The notes under the pieces were generated by a model. The model had not been told where the DNA came from. It saw only the letters and a list, made by a program, of their open reading frames with translations, and made no database searches. A program made the position numbers and the translations under genes. A stretch of DNA of 64,000 nt. Origin: Amycolatopsis sp. CA-128772. GTDB lineage: Bacteria; Actinomycetota; Actinomycetes; Mycobacteriales; Pseudonocardiaceae. Shown here piece after piece: positions 16,375 to 24,532 of this stretch. Where the stretch lies: NCBI RefSeq assembly GCF_002904295.1, contig NZ_PPHG01000078.1:62001-126000 (forward strand). The letters run 5' to 3'. The stretch's first letter is position 1, and each line of letters begins with the position of its first letter.

Positions 16375-17522
16375 GACCGGCTCCCCGTCGGGATCCGGGC
16401 CCGCACGACGAAGCCGGCGCCGTCGTGGGCGTCCGCGCTGAAGTCCCCGCCCAGCACGCCGACCCGTTCGCGCAGCCCGGCGAGGCCGCGTCCGCTCCCT
16501 TCGGGCGTCCTGCCGCGCGCACCGGACCCGGCCGTGCTGATCTCCACCTCGATCTCCTGTTCCCCGTGGCGCACCCGGACCGCGGTGCGGCTGCCGTGGG
16601 CGTGCTTGAGGGCGTTCGTCAAAGCTTCCTGCACGACCCGGTAGGCGACCAGGTCGGCGCTGCCGGTGGCCTCCGCCGGCGAACCCTCTTCGGTGAACTC
16701 GACCGGCTGCCCGGCCTCGCGCGCGTGCTCGACGAGCGGCCGGAGCCCGCCCGGCGGCGGCGTGCTGACTCGCGGGCCGTGGTCGGGGTTGAGCAGGTCC
16801 AGCAGGTGCCGCAGGTCGGTGATGGCCCGGCGGCCGGTGCCGGTGATCGCGGTCAGCGTCTCGGACAGGCGCTCGGGCGCGGCGGTGAGGTACTTGGCGG
16901 CTTCGGCCTGCACGACCATCGCCGTCACGTGGTGGGTGACGACGTCGTGGAGTTCGCGGGCGATGCGGGTGCGTTCCGCGGCGAGGGTGTCCTCGGCGAC
17001 GCGGCGGCGGCGGCCGGCCTCCGCCACCCGGGTCGAGCGCAGCCACGCGCCGATGCCCCACGCGAACACCAGCAGCAGGTAGAACGTCACGTACTCGGCC
17101 ACGGGTTCGGAACCGAGGCGGAAGAGCGCGACCGCCAGCACGGCGTAGGCCACGGAAAACGCCACCGCGGCGGTGCGCCGGTACCGGTCCAGGTGGGCGC
17201 CCGCGCTCACCAGCGCCACGGCCAGTGCGGTGCCCGCGACCGAGTGGTAGCCGCGAAGCTGGTCGACGGCGAAGCCGAGCGACACCAGGGCGAGGCACAG
17301 CGCCGGCCACCGCCGCCGGATCCCGAGCGGGAGGGCTTCGAGCAGGAGCATCCCGACGGCCACCGCGTCGAAGGGCCGCACCGGCAGGCCGCCGAGCTCC
17401 GTCCCGTGGCTCCGCAGCGCCGGCAGGAACGCCGCCGTGAGGAACAGCAGCCCGAGCGGGAGGTCCCGGACCACGACGTCGAGCCGGCGCCAGCGCGCCA
17501 GGAGCGCCCGGTGATCGATCAC
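16371..17522 (-). CDS. Sensor histidine kinase, HPK7 (NarL-partner) type
   Basis: The kinase has 383 residues. About five to six membrane helices fill the first 150 residues with little extracellular loop. The dimerisation box follows with the phospho-acceptor His (RTRIARELHDVVTHHVTAMV). The ATPase domain has N-box VVQEALTNALKHAHGS and G-box GRGLAGLRERV. The lack of a periplasmic sensor domain suggests it senses a membrane event. GTG 17522 overlaps the stop of the upstream CPBP gene by 4 nt, and its own stop overlaps the response-regulator start by 4 nt. All three genes are thus coupled. Confidence 0.93.
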   Translation of the reverse strand: MIDHRALLARWRRLDVVVRDLPLGLLFLTAAFLPALRSHGTELGGLPVRPFDAVAVGMLLLEALPLGIRRRWPALCLALVSLGFAVDQLRGYHSVAGTALAVALVSAGAHLDRYRRTAAVAFSVAYAVLAVALFRLGSEPVAEYVTFYLLLVFAWGIGAWLRSTRVAEAGRRRRVAEDTLAAERTRIARELHDVVTHHVTAMVVQAEAAKYLTAAPERLSETLTAITGTGRRAITDLRHLLDLLNPDHGPRVSTPPPGGLRPLVEHAREAGQPVEFTEEGSPAEATGSADLVAYRVVQEALTNALKHAHGSRTAVRVRHGEQEIEVEISTAGSGARGRTPEGSGRGLAGLRERVGVLGGDFSADAHDGAGFVVRARIPTGSRS

Positions 17523-18355
17523 CGGGAGAGCGTAGCGACGGTGTCGACCTGCCCAGCGTGCTTGCGGCGGGGCACCAGGTTGCCGCGCCGGCGGGCCAGC
17601 CACAGGAACGCGCCCGTGCCCAGGAGGCAGAACAGCACCGAGTACAGGCTGCCTTCCGGGCCGAAGCTGCCGCCGGTGATGACCGCCGGGCCCGACGTCA
17701 CCGCGTCCAGCAGGCCCTGCGGGGTGCCGTTGCCCGAGACCTCGGTGCTGAAGAGCCCGGCCGCGGCGAAGTTCCAGCCGAAATGCACGCCGATCGGCAG
17801 CCACAGCTTGCGCGTCGCGACGTACGCGGCGGTCAGCAGGCCGCCGGCTTCGATCCCGATGGCGAGCGCCCCCCAGAGGCTGGCGTGCGGGTTGAACAGG
17901 TGCGAAGCGCCGAACACCACCGCGGTCAGCACCAGCGCGATAGCGGTGCCGGTGCGTTCCTCGACGATCCGGAACAGGACGCCGCGGAACAGCAGTTCCT
18001 CGGTCACCGCGGCGGCGGCCATGAAGCCGATCAGCCCGACCGCACCCGGCACCGAGCCCCAGCCGCGAATCTCGTAGGCCCCGAGCAGGGCGATGTTCGC
18101 GATGACGACGGCGAACAGGACCACCCCGATCAGCACGCCGCGCCCGACGGCGAGCCCGGCGCCCGGGCGGCCCAGCTCGGTGACCGGCCGCTGTTCGGTC
18201 CGCCGCACCACCCAGCGGTAGACGACCACGGTGAGCACCGCGGTCACGGCGCCGAGAACGACCGTGAGCCACGGGTTCCCGTCCGCCGCGGCGACGCCTT
18301 GACTGCCTGCGAACGCGACCGCCGCGACCGCCAGCAGCTGCCAGACCAGCCTCAT
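17519..18355 (-). CDS. CPBP-family intramembrane protease, first gene of a two-component operon
   Basis: This 278-residue polytopic membrane protein carries the CPBP/Abi (type II CAAX prenyl protease-like) motifs: motif 1 EELLFRG, motif 2 FGASHLF, and motif 3 HFGWNF. The conserved Glu-Glu, Arg and two His form the presumed glutamate-type active site. A signal-like first helix (about 1-22) precedes. ATG 18355 has GAAGGAG 7 nt upstream. The gene is coupled to a histidine kinase and response regulator, suggesting the protease acts in the same pathway, for instance by processing a membrane signal protein. A role in bacteriocin self-immunity, known for some relatives, is an alternative. Confidence 0.88.
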   Translation of the reverse strand: MRLVWQLLAVAAVAFAGSQGVAAADGNPWLTVVLGAVTAVLTVVVYRWVVRRTEQRPVTELGRPGAGLAVGRGVLIGVVLFAVVIANIALLGAYEIRGWGSVPGAVGLIGFMAAAAVTEELLFRGVLFRIVEERTGTAIALVLTAVVFGASHLFNPHASLWGALAIGIEAGGLLTAAYVATRKLWLPIGVHFGWNFAAAGLFSTEVSGNGTPQGLLDAVTSGPAVITGGSFGPEGSLYSVLFCLLGTGAFLWLARRRGNLVPRRKHAGQVDTVATLSR

Positions 18356-18535
18356 GAAGAGCTCCTTCGTCGATGGCGCGGCCGGTGTGCCGCGGCTGCG
18401 ACGAACGCTAGGGATCCGGCGGCCGCGAAGCGTCCCCTCGCGGTGGACACCTGCGAGTAGCTCGCACGGGGGACAGTTGAACCTTTCCGGGCCCCCGCGC
18501 ACTAGAGACACTGACGACGGGCGAAGGGAGGGCCG

Positions 18536-19018
18536 GTGGGGGGCGATTTCAGCGAGTACTTCGCGGCACGGGCCCAGCGGTTCCGCCGGGTGGCGTTCGC
18601 CCTCTGCGGCGACTGGCACAGCGCGGAGGACCTGGTGCAGGCGATGTTCGTCCAGCTGTACCGCCGCTGGCGGCGGGTGCGCCCGGACACGGCGGACGCG
18701 TACGCGCGCCGCATCCTGCTGAACCTGTTCCTGGCCGGGCGCCGGAAGTCCGGGCGGGAGTACGTGACGTCGTCGGTACCGGAGGCGCAGCCGGCACCGG
18801 GGCGGGACACGCCGTTGCGCTTGGACGTGGAGCGCGCGCTGGCGGCGTTGACGCCGAGGCAGCGCGCGATGGTGGTGTTGCGGTTCCTCGAAGACCTCCC
18901 GGTGCGGGAGGTCGCCGCGCTGCTCGGCGTCGCCGAAGGCACGGTGAAGTCCCAGACGGCCCGCGGGGTCGAGGCCCTGCGCGCGGCGCTCCCGGCGCCG
19001 ACCGGCGAGGAGTGGTGA
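18536..19018 (+). CDS. ECF sigma factor (SigE/sigma-70 family)
   Basis: This 160-residue sigma factor has only regions 2 and 4. Region 2 is DWHSAEDLVQAMFVQLYRRWRRVR; region 4 is LTPRQRAMVVLRFLEDLPVREVAALLG followed by VAEGTVKSQTARG. It belongs to the small actinobacterial SigE-like ECF group (TIGR02983 type). The GTG start at 18536 has GAAGGGAGG about 4 nt upstream. The next gene starts in a TGATG overlap and encodes a single-span membrane protein, so it is probably the signal-sensing or anti-sigma partner. The sigma gene diverges from the CPBP protease operon across about 180 bp, which may include an autoregulated promoter. Confidence 0.9.
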   Translation: MGGDFSEYFAARAQRFRRVAFALCGDWHSAEDLVQAMFVQLYRRWRRVRPDTADAYARRILLNLFLAGRRKSGREYVTSSVPEAQPAPGRDTPLRLDVERALAALTPRQRAMVVLRFLEDLPVREVAALLGVAEGTVKSQTARGVEALRAALPAPTGEEW

Positions 19019-19761
19019 TGGAGGAAATCCGGTCGTTGCTGACGGCGTACGTGACGGAAGACGAGCCCCCGATCGGCCTGTCCGGCGAAAAGGTCCTCGC
19101 GGCGGCCCGGCTTTCCCGCCGTCGCCACCTGCTGACGGGCGCGGCGGCGCTGGCCGTGGTGGTGCTGGCCCTGAGCCTGGCGGTGGTGGTGCTGCCGCAC
19201 CGGAGCGGCGTCGCGACCGCGCCCTGCCCGGCGGCTTCGGACACGCGCGCGGCCCTGGTCGACCGGCTGAGCTGCGTGGTGGGTCGCGCGGTGCGCTCGC
19301 TGCTGCCCCCGGACGCGCAGATCACCCGGTTGACGATCCCGGGCGAAGTGCCGCCGGCGGACCCGTTCCACCTGATCGCCGACCCGGCGGGCGACGCGCC
19401 CCGGGACGCGTTGTTCCACATGGGGGTCCGGGTGACCGACGCCCGGGGCTCCGGGTCGGTGTACGTCGTGATGGTGCCCAGCCGCAACTCGGGCGGCCCG
19501 CCGTGCAAGGAACCGGGCGAGATCGTCTGCCGCACGGAACCGACCCCGCAGGGCTTGCTGTGGCTGTCGACGCTGCGTTCCGGCGACATCCTGACCCACC
19601 GCGTGGCCCTGGCCACACCGGACGCGGTCGTGCAGTTCCGGTCGAACGACAGCGGGGCGCTGGAGCAGGCGGGGGTTCCGCTGCCGAAGCAGCGCCCGGA
19701 GCCGACTTTGACGCTGGAGGAGGTGCGGGAGCTGGCGTTGACGCCGGGGTTGTCGTTCTAG
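19018..19761 (+). CDS. Single-span membrane protein coupled to an ECF sigma gene (possible anti-sigma factor)
   Basis: The protein has 247 residues: a cytoplasmic N-terminus of about 42 residues, one membrane helix (about 43-62, LLTGAAALAVVVLALSLAVVV), and an extracytoplasmic domain of about 185 residues with four Cys (CP, SCVV, PPCKE, VCRT) that could form disulfides. ATG 19018 overlaps the sigma stop (TGATG), implying coupled translation. No HxxxCxxC zinc anti-sigma motif is seen in the N-terminus, so the anti-sigma role is inferred from topology and position only. Its TAG stop shares a CTAG with the stop of the convergent ParB-like gene. Confidence 0.75.
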   Translation: MEEIRSLLTAYVTEDEPPIGLSGEKVLAAARLSRRRHLLTGAAALAVVVLALSLAVVVLPHRSGVATAPCPAASDTRAALVDRLSCVVGRAVRSLLPPDAQITRLTIPGEVPPADPFHLIADPAGDAPRDALFHMGVRVTDARGSGSVYVVMVPSRNSGGPPCKEPGEIVCRTEPTPQGLLWLSTLRSGDILTHRVALATPDAVVQFRSNDSGALEQAGVPLPKQRPEPTLTLEEVRELALTPGLSF

Positions 19762-20597
19762 TGCTGCCGCGACCGCAGCGTCTCGATGACCTCGTCGTCC
19801 CAGCGGTGGGTCCGGATCAGCCGGTACCGCTCCGCCGCCACCCACATGTACGCCTCGGCGTCCGTCCGGTCGCCGATCAGGCCCGCCTGCCGCAGCATTC
19901 CCACCACCGGCCCGAACTCCTCCTCGAACCAGCGCTGTGCCACGCTCGCCCGGTCGCAGAACCGGCCTTCGTCCTGCATCAGCCGGAAACCCCACGCCTC
20001 CACGTGTTCACCCAGCTTCGCGTAGTCCCACGGGTCCGACACGATCACCGACGCCCGCGCGTGCCCCGTCAGCGGCACGCGCTCCAGGAACAGCCGGCGG
20101 TAGTCCTTGACGATCAGGTCGCCGCGGTGGCGGATGCCGCCCGGGGCCAGTTTGGTGCGGACCACCGTCACCACGGCCTCTATTGTGGACAGTCCCTGGG
20201 CGAGGGCGACCGAGACGCGGTGGTGGCCGTCGATGATGAAGTGGAGCTCGCCGATGCGGTAGACCTCGATCGGGGGAATCTCCTCGCCGCGGCGGGACGC
20301 CAGGGCCAGGCGCTCCCAGCGCTCGCGGACGCGGGCCGAGGTCGGGCGGAAGCGGCGGTCGAAGTCGCGGCTGCGGTCGACCGTGCCCACGATCGAGTCC
20401 AGTTTGATCACCCGCGGGCCGATCCGGTGCTCGCCCGCGTAGCCGAGCGCCTCCACCACCTCGTGGAACGGCAGCATGATGTTGACGTCGTCGGGCTCGC
20501 GGCGCAGCCACGTCGAAAGCCGCGAGAGCACCTGGCCCCGGCGGGCGCGGAGGAAGTCGTTCTCCGCGTCGGCGCGGGGGAATCCCGTTTCCTTCAT
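19758..20597 (-). CDS. ParB/sulfiredoxin-like nuclease-fold protein
   Basis: This is a 279-residue cytosolic protein. Its central segment PPIEVYRIGELHFIIDGHHRVSVALAQG is the ParB/Srx-type motif, in which the GHHR residues bind nucleotide or metal. No helix-turn-helix follows, so it is not a chromosome-partition ParB. It more likely belongs to the CTPase- or nuclease-like single-domain group. The C-terminal half (about 170-279) is helical with many Trp and Arg. The start ATG overlaps the stop of the phosphoesterase gene by one base (TGATG), pointing to a two-gene operon with a shared, unknown function. Confidence 0.78.
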   Translation of the reverse strand: MKETGFPRADAENDFLRARRGQVLSRLSTWLRREPDDVNIMLPFHEVVEALGYAGEHRIGPRVIKLDSIVGTVDRSRDFDRRFRPTSARVRERWERLALASRRGEEIPPIEVYRIGELHFIIDGHHRVSVALAQGLSTIEAVVTVVRTKLAPGGIRHRGDLIVKDYRRLFLERVPLTGHARASVIVSDPWDYAKLGEHVEAWGFRLMQDEGRFCDRASVAQRWFEEEFGPVVGMLRQAGLIGDRTDAEAYMWVAAERYRLIRTHRWDDEVIETLRSRQH

Positions 20598-21244
20598 CAG
20601 AACTCCATGATCCGGTGACCGACCACGTTGCGGATGCGCGTGCCGCCGGCGACCCGGTCCGGCACCGGCTCGCCGTGCGGGTGGATGTGCCCGTGCAGCA
20701 GCCACTTCGGGCGCAGCACCTCGATCGTGCGGTGCAGGCAGGCGAACCCGCGGTGCGGCGGGTCCTCGCGATCGCCCAGGTGCCGCGGCGGCGCGTGCGT
20801 CAGCAGGACGTCGACGTCGCGCCCGTCGCGCCACCGCCGGAAGCGGGCGCGCCGGACCAGCCCGCGGGCGCGGCGGGCCTGCTGGCGCTGCGTCCACTGG
20901 TTCGGCCCCTCGTTGTAGCGGACCGAGCCGCCGAGCCCGGCGAACCGCAGGCCGGCGACGTCGACGACCCGGCCGTCGGCGTTGACGCCGCCCGCCGGGC
21001 CCGGCCAGACCGTCGGGAAACCGTCCTTCATGGACAGTCCGCCGTAGCGCGTGTAGCCGCTCAGGTCCGGGTCGTGGTTGCCCGGCACGAACACGCACGG
21101 TGCGTCGAGCGCACTGGCCAGGAACGCGAGGTAGTCGTACGGGAGGTCGCCGGCGCCGATGACGAGGTCGACGGAGACGGCGCGGACCGCGTCGGTCCAC
21201 AACCGCTCCTCGACCTCGTCCGAGACGACCAGCGCTTTCGGCAT
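20597..21244 (-). CDS. Calcineurin-like metallophosphoesterase
   Basis: This 215-residue phosphoesterase shows the dimetal motifs GAGDLPYDYL, VPGNHDPDL, LLTHAPP and LHGHIHPHG. The first motif is SDEVEE rather than the common DxH, as in some actinobacterial and cyanobacterial members. The likely activity is hydrolysis of a phosphodiester or phosphomonoester; the substrate is unknown. The gene lies 24 nt downstream of the small membrane protein gene that follows corA, and is coupled to the ParB-like gene. All may be in one transcript starting at corA. Confidence 0.88.
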   Translation of the reverse strand: MPKALVVSDEVEERLWTDAVRAVSVDLVIGAGDLPYDYLAFLASALDAPCVFVPGNHDPDLSGYTRYGGLSMKDGFPTVWPGPAGGVNADGRVVDVAGLRFAGLGGSVRYNEGPNQWTQRQQARRARGLVRRARFRRWRDGRDVDVLLTHAPPRHLGDREDPPHRGFACLHRTIEVLRPKWLLHGHIHPHGEPVPDRVAGGTRIRNVVGHRIMEF

Positions 21245-21268
21245 GCGCCCAGGGTACGACGCCGGGCG

Positions 21269-21385
21269 CTATTTCATCCCGTGCGCGAACCCCGGGTCGG
21301 CGACGATGACGAAAGTGATCACGAAGATCCACACGAGGCTGAGCGCGAGCGCCCAGAACTTCAGGTTGGACAGCATCCTGGACAT
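21269..21385 (-). CDS. Small membrane protein (38 aa) downstream of corA
   Basis: The frame encodes 38 residues: a short basic N-terminus (MSRMLSNLKFW), one hydrophobic helix (ALALSLVWIFVITFVIVA), and a tail DPGFAHGMK. GGAG lies 7 nt before ATG 21385. It follows the corA stop by 41 nt on the same strand, so it is probably cotranscribed with the Mg2+ channel gene. It could be a small regulator or subunit of the channel, in the way that small membrane proteins modulate other Mg2+ transporters. That idea rests on position only. Confidence 0.68.
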   Translation of the reverse strand: MSRMLSNLKFWALALSLVWIFVITFVIVADPGFAHGMK

Positions 21386-21426
21386 GACGGTTCTCCGAAG
21401 GAATCCGGTGGAAAAAGAAAGGGGAC

Positions 21427-22509
21427 CTAGAGCCAGCCGTTCTTCCGGAATATTCGGTACAGCAACAGGCAGATCGCCAGGATCACGGTGATCACCAGCG
21501 GGTACCCGAACTTCCAGTGCAGTTCGGGCAGGTAGTCGAAGTTCATCCCGTAGATGCCCGCGATCATCGTCGGCACGGTGATGATCGCCGCCCACGACGT
21601 GATCTTGCGCATATCGGTGTTCTGCTGCAGCGAAATCTTCGCCACCGTCGCGTCCACCAGGGTCGACAGCAGTTCGTCGAACGCCGCGACCCGTTCGGAC
21701 ACGGTCGTGAGGTGGTCGGCGACGTCGCGGAAGTACGAGCGCACCTCGTCCGGCACCAGCCGCGTGTAGCCCTCGGCCAGGCGCTGGACCGGCGTCGCCA
21801 GTGGCATCACCGCGCGGCGCAGCTCGAGCACTTCGCGCTTCATGAGGTAGATCTGCTCGGCGCTGATCTGCGACCGGGGCGCGAAGACCTGCGCCTCCAT
21901 CTCGTCGATGTCGTTCTCGATCCGGCCCGTGACGTCGAGGTAGTGGTCGACGACGTGGTCGGCGATCGCGTGCACGACCGCGGACGGGCCCAGGTGCAGC
22001 CGCTCCGGGTCGTCGTCGAGCTCGCGGCGCAGGCGCGCCAGGCCCGAGTGGTTCCCGTGCCGCACGGTGATCACGAAGTCGCGGCCCAGGAACACCATCA
22101 GCTCACCGGTCTCGACGATCTCGTTCGCCGTCGTCGGCGACTCGTGCTCGACGTACCGGACCGTCTTGACCACCAGGAAGAGCGTGTCGTCGTAGCGCTC
22201 CAGCTTCGGCCGCTGGTGCGCTTCGAGCGCGTCCTCGACCGCCAGCTCGTGCAGCCCGAACGTGTCCGCGACCCCCTGGATCTGCTGGGCGTCCGGCTCG
22301 TGCAGCCCGATCCAGACGAAGCCCTCGTGCCGCTTCCGGACCTCCTTGATCGCCTCGGAGTGCGTCCAGCGGCCGGGCAGGCGTTCGCCGGCGACGTACA
22401 CGGCGCAGTCGACGACGTACGCCGACAGGGGCACCGGGACCGGGCGGACCGGCACGGTGCCCTTGTTGCCGCGGCCGCGCAGGCCGCCGAGCGAGGGAAT
22501 GGCAGGCAT
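21427..22509 (-). CDS. corA: CorA-type Mg2+/Co2+ channel
   Basis: This 360-residue protein has the CorA layout: a soluble alpha/beta funnel domain (VDCAVYVAGERLPG, FVWIGLHEPDAQQIQ), a long stalk helix, and two C-terminal membrane helices joined by the selectivity signature YGMNFDYLPELHWKFGYP. It forms pentameric channels for Mg2+ uptake in the family. ATG 22509 has AGGAG at suitable spacing upstream. In M. tuberculosis the homologous corA (Rv1239c) also lies just after the sugar importer. A 5' leader of over 170 nt with a Pro-rich short ORF and hairpins precedes it, suggesting control by attenuation. Confidence 0.95.
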   Translation of the reverse strand: MPAIPSLGGLRGRGNKGTVPVRPVPVPLSAYVVDCAVYVAGERLPGRWTHSEAIKEVRKRHEGFVWIGLHEPDAQQIQGVADTFGLHELAVEDALEAHQRPKLERYDDTLFLVVKTVRYVEHESPTTANEIVETGELMVFLGRDFVITVRHGNHSGLARLRRELDDDPERLHLGPSAVVHAIADHVVDHYLDVTGRIENDIDEMEAQVFAPRSQISAEQIYLMKREVLELRRAVMPLATPVQRLAEGYTRLVPDEVRSYFRDVADHLTTVSERVAAFDELLSTLVDATVAKISLQQNTDMRKITSWAAIITVPTMIAGIYGMNFDYLPELHWKFGYPLVITVILAICLLLYRIFRKNGWL

Positions 22510-22554
22510 GGGTTCTCCTGGTGTCGTGCGTGGTCGTGCGAGACGACGGACCAG

Positions 22555-22574
22555 GGGCGGAAATGCGTCCGCCC
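22555..22574 (-). promoter_or_regulatory. Hairpin in the corA 5' leader
   Basis: A perfect 7-bp stem (GGGCGGA on either strand arm, 22555-22561 with 22568-22574) has a 6-nt loop. It lies between the short upstream ORF and corA. A weaker 5-bp stem (GTCGT/ACGAC) sits between it and the corA ribosome binding site. Together they could act as attenuator elements; function is not shown. Confidence 0.45.
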
Positions 22575-22607
22575 GGCGACGCACCAGCGTTCCCGGGAAG
22601 AGAAGGC

Positions 22608-22685
22608 CTACCAGGAGATGAGCCGGCCGGCGGGTGTGGTGGGAACGCTGGGACTACTAGGGAGCGGACTATCGCCACTACTCAT
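22608..22685 (-). CDS. Pro/Ser-rich 25-codon upstream ORF (possible leader peptide of corA)
   Basis: ATG 22685 is preceded by GGAGGAGGT (22704-22696 on the minus strand), the best ribosome binding site in the neighbourhood, 10 nt away. The frame encodes 25 residues with five Pro and seven Ser (MSSGDSPLPSSPSVPTTP...) and ends at TAG 22608. It lies 98 nt upstream of corA on the same strand. Pro-rich leader peptides are known to control the Mg2+ transporter gene mgtA of Salmonella through slow translation at low Mg2+. A similar device is suggested here but not proven. It may also be a chance frame. Confidence 0.45.
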   Translation of the reverse strand: MSSGDSPLPSSPSVPTTPAGRLISW

Positions 22686-22704
22686 CGAGTTCCTCACCTC
22701 CTCC

Positions 22705-22926
22705 GGCCGGTGCAACGTGGCGGGGCTCGCGTTGACGCGCGAACACCGATGGTTGAGGGTACTCCTCACTACGGATGCGTGTCGTACCAGCCTCACGCGG
22801 TGTTACCGATCCGGCCGAAAGCAGGCCGCCCCGCAGCGGCACGTAACCGTCGTCACACGACCGGATGGCCGTGGCTGTGGTCGGATCGGTAACCAACGGC
22901 GCAGTACGCGGGCAAGGGAGAGACGA
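22705..22926. other. Intergenic region between the corA leader and the MaoC gene
   Basis: This stretch must hold the divergent promoters of the corA transcript and the MaoC gene. I see no convincing -35/-10 pair, repeat or additional gene. The start of the MaoC gene has its own purine-rich site at about 22914-22923. Confidence 0.5.
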
Positions 22927-23430
22927 GTGCAGTTCGGCCGGTACTACGAGGAGTTCGAGGTCGGTGCGGTCTACAAGCACTGGCCGGGCAAAACGGTCAC
23001 CGAATACGACGACCACCTATTCTGCCTGATCACCATGAACCACCACCCGCTGCACCTCGACTCGCACTACGCGGAGGAGACCACCGACTTCGGCAAGAAC
23101 GTCGTCGTCGGCAACTACGTCTACTCGCTGCTGCTCGGGATGTCCGTGCCGGACGTTTCCGGCAAGGCGATCGCGAACCTCGAGGTCGAATCGCTCAAGC
23201 ACGTCAAGCCGACCTTCCACGGCGACACCATCTACGGCGAGACCGAGGTCCTCGACAAGACGCCGTCGAAGTCCAAGGACGACCGCGGCGTCGTGTACGT
23301 CGAGACGCGCGGCTACAAGCAGGACGGCCTGATCGTGTGCACCTTCCGGCGGAAGGTGATGGTGCCGAAGCGCTCGTACGGGGAGACTCGGGGCGGGGAG
23401 CAGCCGGGCCGGCCGGTGCCGCACGAATGA
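22927..23430 (+). CDS. MaoC-family hydratase/dehydratase
   Basis: This is a 167-residue single hot-dog-fold protein. The hydratase-2 active-site stretch is DDHLFCLITMNHHPLHLDSHYAEET, containing the Asp and His of MaoC hydratases. A C-terminal FRRKVMVPKR segment follows. It likely hydrates an enoyl-CoA such as a methyl-branched or mesaconyl-type substrate. GTG 22927 with GGGAGAG upstream begins right at the conserved FGRYYEEFEVG. The next gene (DUF2332) starts 7 nt after its stop, so they may be cotranscribed. No thiolase or CoA ligase is adjacent to narrow the substrate. Confidence 0.9.
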   Translation: MQFGRYYEEFEVGAVYKHWPGKTVTEYDDHLFCLITMNHHPLHLDSHYAEETTDFGKNVVVGNYVYSLLLGMSVPDVSGKAIANLEVESLKHVKPTFHGDTIYGETEVLDKTPSKSKDDRGVVYVETRGYKQDGLIVCTFRRKVMVPKRSYGETRGGEQPGRPVPHE

Positions 23431-23437
23431 GGCTCTG

Positions 23438-24532
23438 ATGGACCTGGACGGGATCAAGGGAATTCTCCGCACGTTCGCGGAAGTCGAGGCCCGCGGGGTC
23501 TCGCCGCTGTACGAACACCTCGCGCTGCAGGCGGCGGCGGACGACGACGTCGCCGGGCTGCTCGCCGCGGCCCGCGACGGCGAGGTGCGGGGCACCCTGC
23601 TGATGGCGGCTGCGCACCGGCTCGTGCAGGCGGACCCGATCCACCCGCTGTCGCGGTACTACCCGTCGCTGGGTGGCTTCGACGGCGTCGACTCCGAGAC
23701 CTGGCCGCTGTTCCGCTCGTTCCTGCTGGAGCGCGCGGACAAGGCCCGTGCGCTGATTTCGTCGCGGTACACGCAGACGAACGAGGTCCGGCGGGCGGCG
23801 CTGCTCTACCCGGGTGTCGCGCGGGCGGCTCGCGAAGCGGGCGGGAAGGTCTCGTTGCTGGAGGTGGGCTGCAGCGCGGGCCTGCTGCTGGGCCTCGACC
23901 GGTTCGGCTACCGCTACCAGTGCGACGGCGGCGACCAGCTGACGGCGGGCCCGGCGAAGTCGGCGGTCGGGCTGCACTGCGCGCTGGACCTGGCCGCGGG
24001 CGCGGTGGTGCCCAAGCTGCCGAAGAAGCTGGCCGTGCTCGACCGGGCGGGTCTCGACCGGGCCCCGGTGGACCTGGCGGACGAGGACGAGCTGGCGTGG
24101 CTGGAGGCGTGCGTCTGGGCGGACCAGCCGGACCGCATCCGGCTGCTGCGCACGGCGGCGGCCGAGCAGGCGAAGCACCGGCCGCGGCTGATCGCCGGGG
24201 ACGGGGTCGACGACCTCGCGTCGGCGGCGGCGTCGCTGGAGGGGCCGCTGGTGGTGATCACCAGCCACGCGCTGGCGTACTTCCCGGCGGAGAAGCGGGC
24301 GGAGTTCGTCGCGACGCTGGCCGGGCTGGCCGGGTCGCGGCCGCTGTGGTGGGTTTCGGAGGAGTTCTACGGGGCCGGGCTGGAGACGGTGCTGCCGGGA
24401 CGCGCGGAGCTGGCCGGCTCCGACGGGCTGGCGACGTTGGGCGTCGTGCGGTGGGAAGACGGCAAGCCGGAGGCGCACGCGCTGGCCCGGACGGCGCCGC
24501 ACGGGCAGCGGATGACCTGGTTGCCGCTGTAG
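23438..24532 (+). CDS. DUF2332-family protein (methyltransferase-like)
   Basis: The protein has 364 residues. The motif LLEVGCSAGLLLGLDRFGYRY resembles the SAM-binding glycine loop of class I methyltransferases and is characteristic of DUF2332. Other conserved parts are HPLSRYYPSLGG near residue 68 and ITSHALAYFPAEKR. It is soluble and of typical family length. ATG 23438 has GAGG 6 nt upstream. The stop is directly abutted by the stop of the convergent Nudix gene. Enzymatic activity is not established for the family. Confidence 0.85.
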   Translation: MDLDGIKGILRTFAEVEARGVSPLYEHLALQAAADDDVAGLLAAARDGEVRGTLLMAAAHRLVQADPIHPLSRYYPSLGGFDGVDSETWPLFRSFLLERADKARALISSRYTQTNEVRRAALLYPGVARAAREAGGKVSLLEVGCSAGLLLGLDRFGYRYQCDGGDQLTAGPAKSAVGLHCALDLAAGAVVPKLPKKLAVLDRAGLDRAPVDLADEDELAWLEACVWADQPDRIRLLRTAAAEQAKHRPRLIAGDGVDDLASAAASLEGPLVVITSHALAYFPAEKRAEFVATLAGLAGSRPLWWVSEEFYGAGLETVLPGRAELAGSDGLATLGVVRWEDGKPEAHALARTAPHGQRMTWLPL

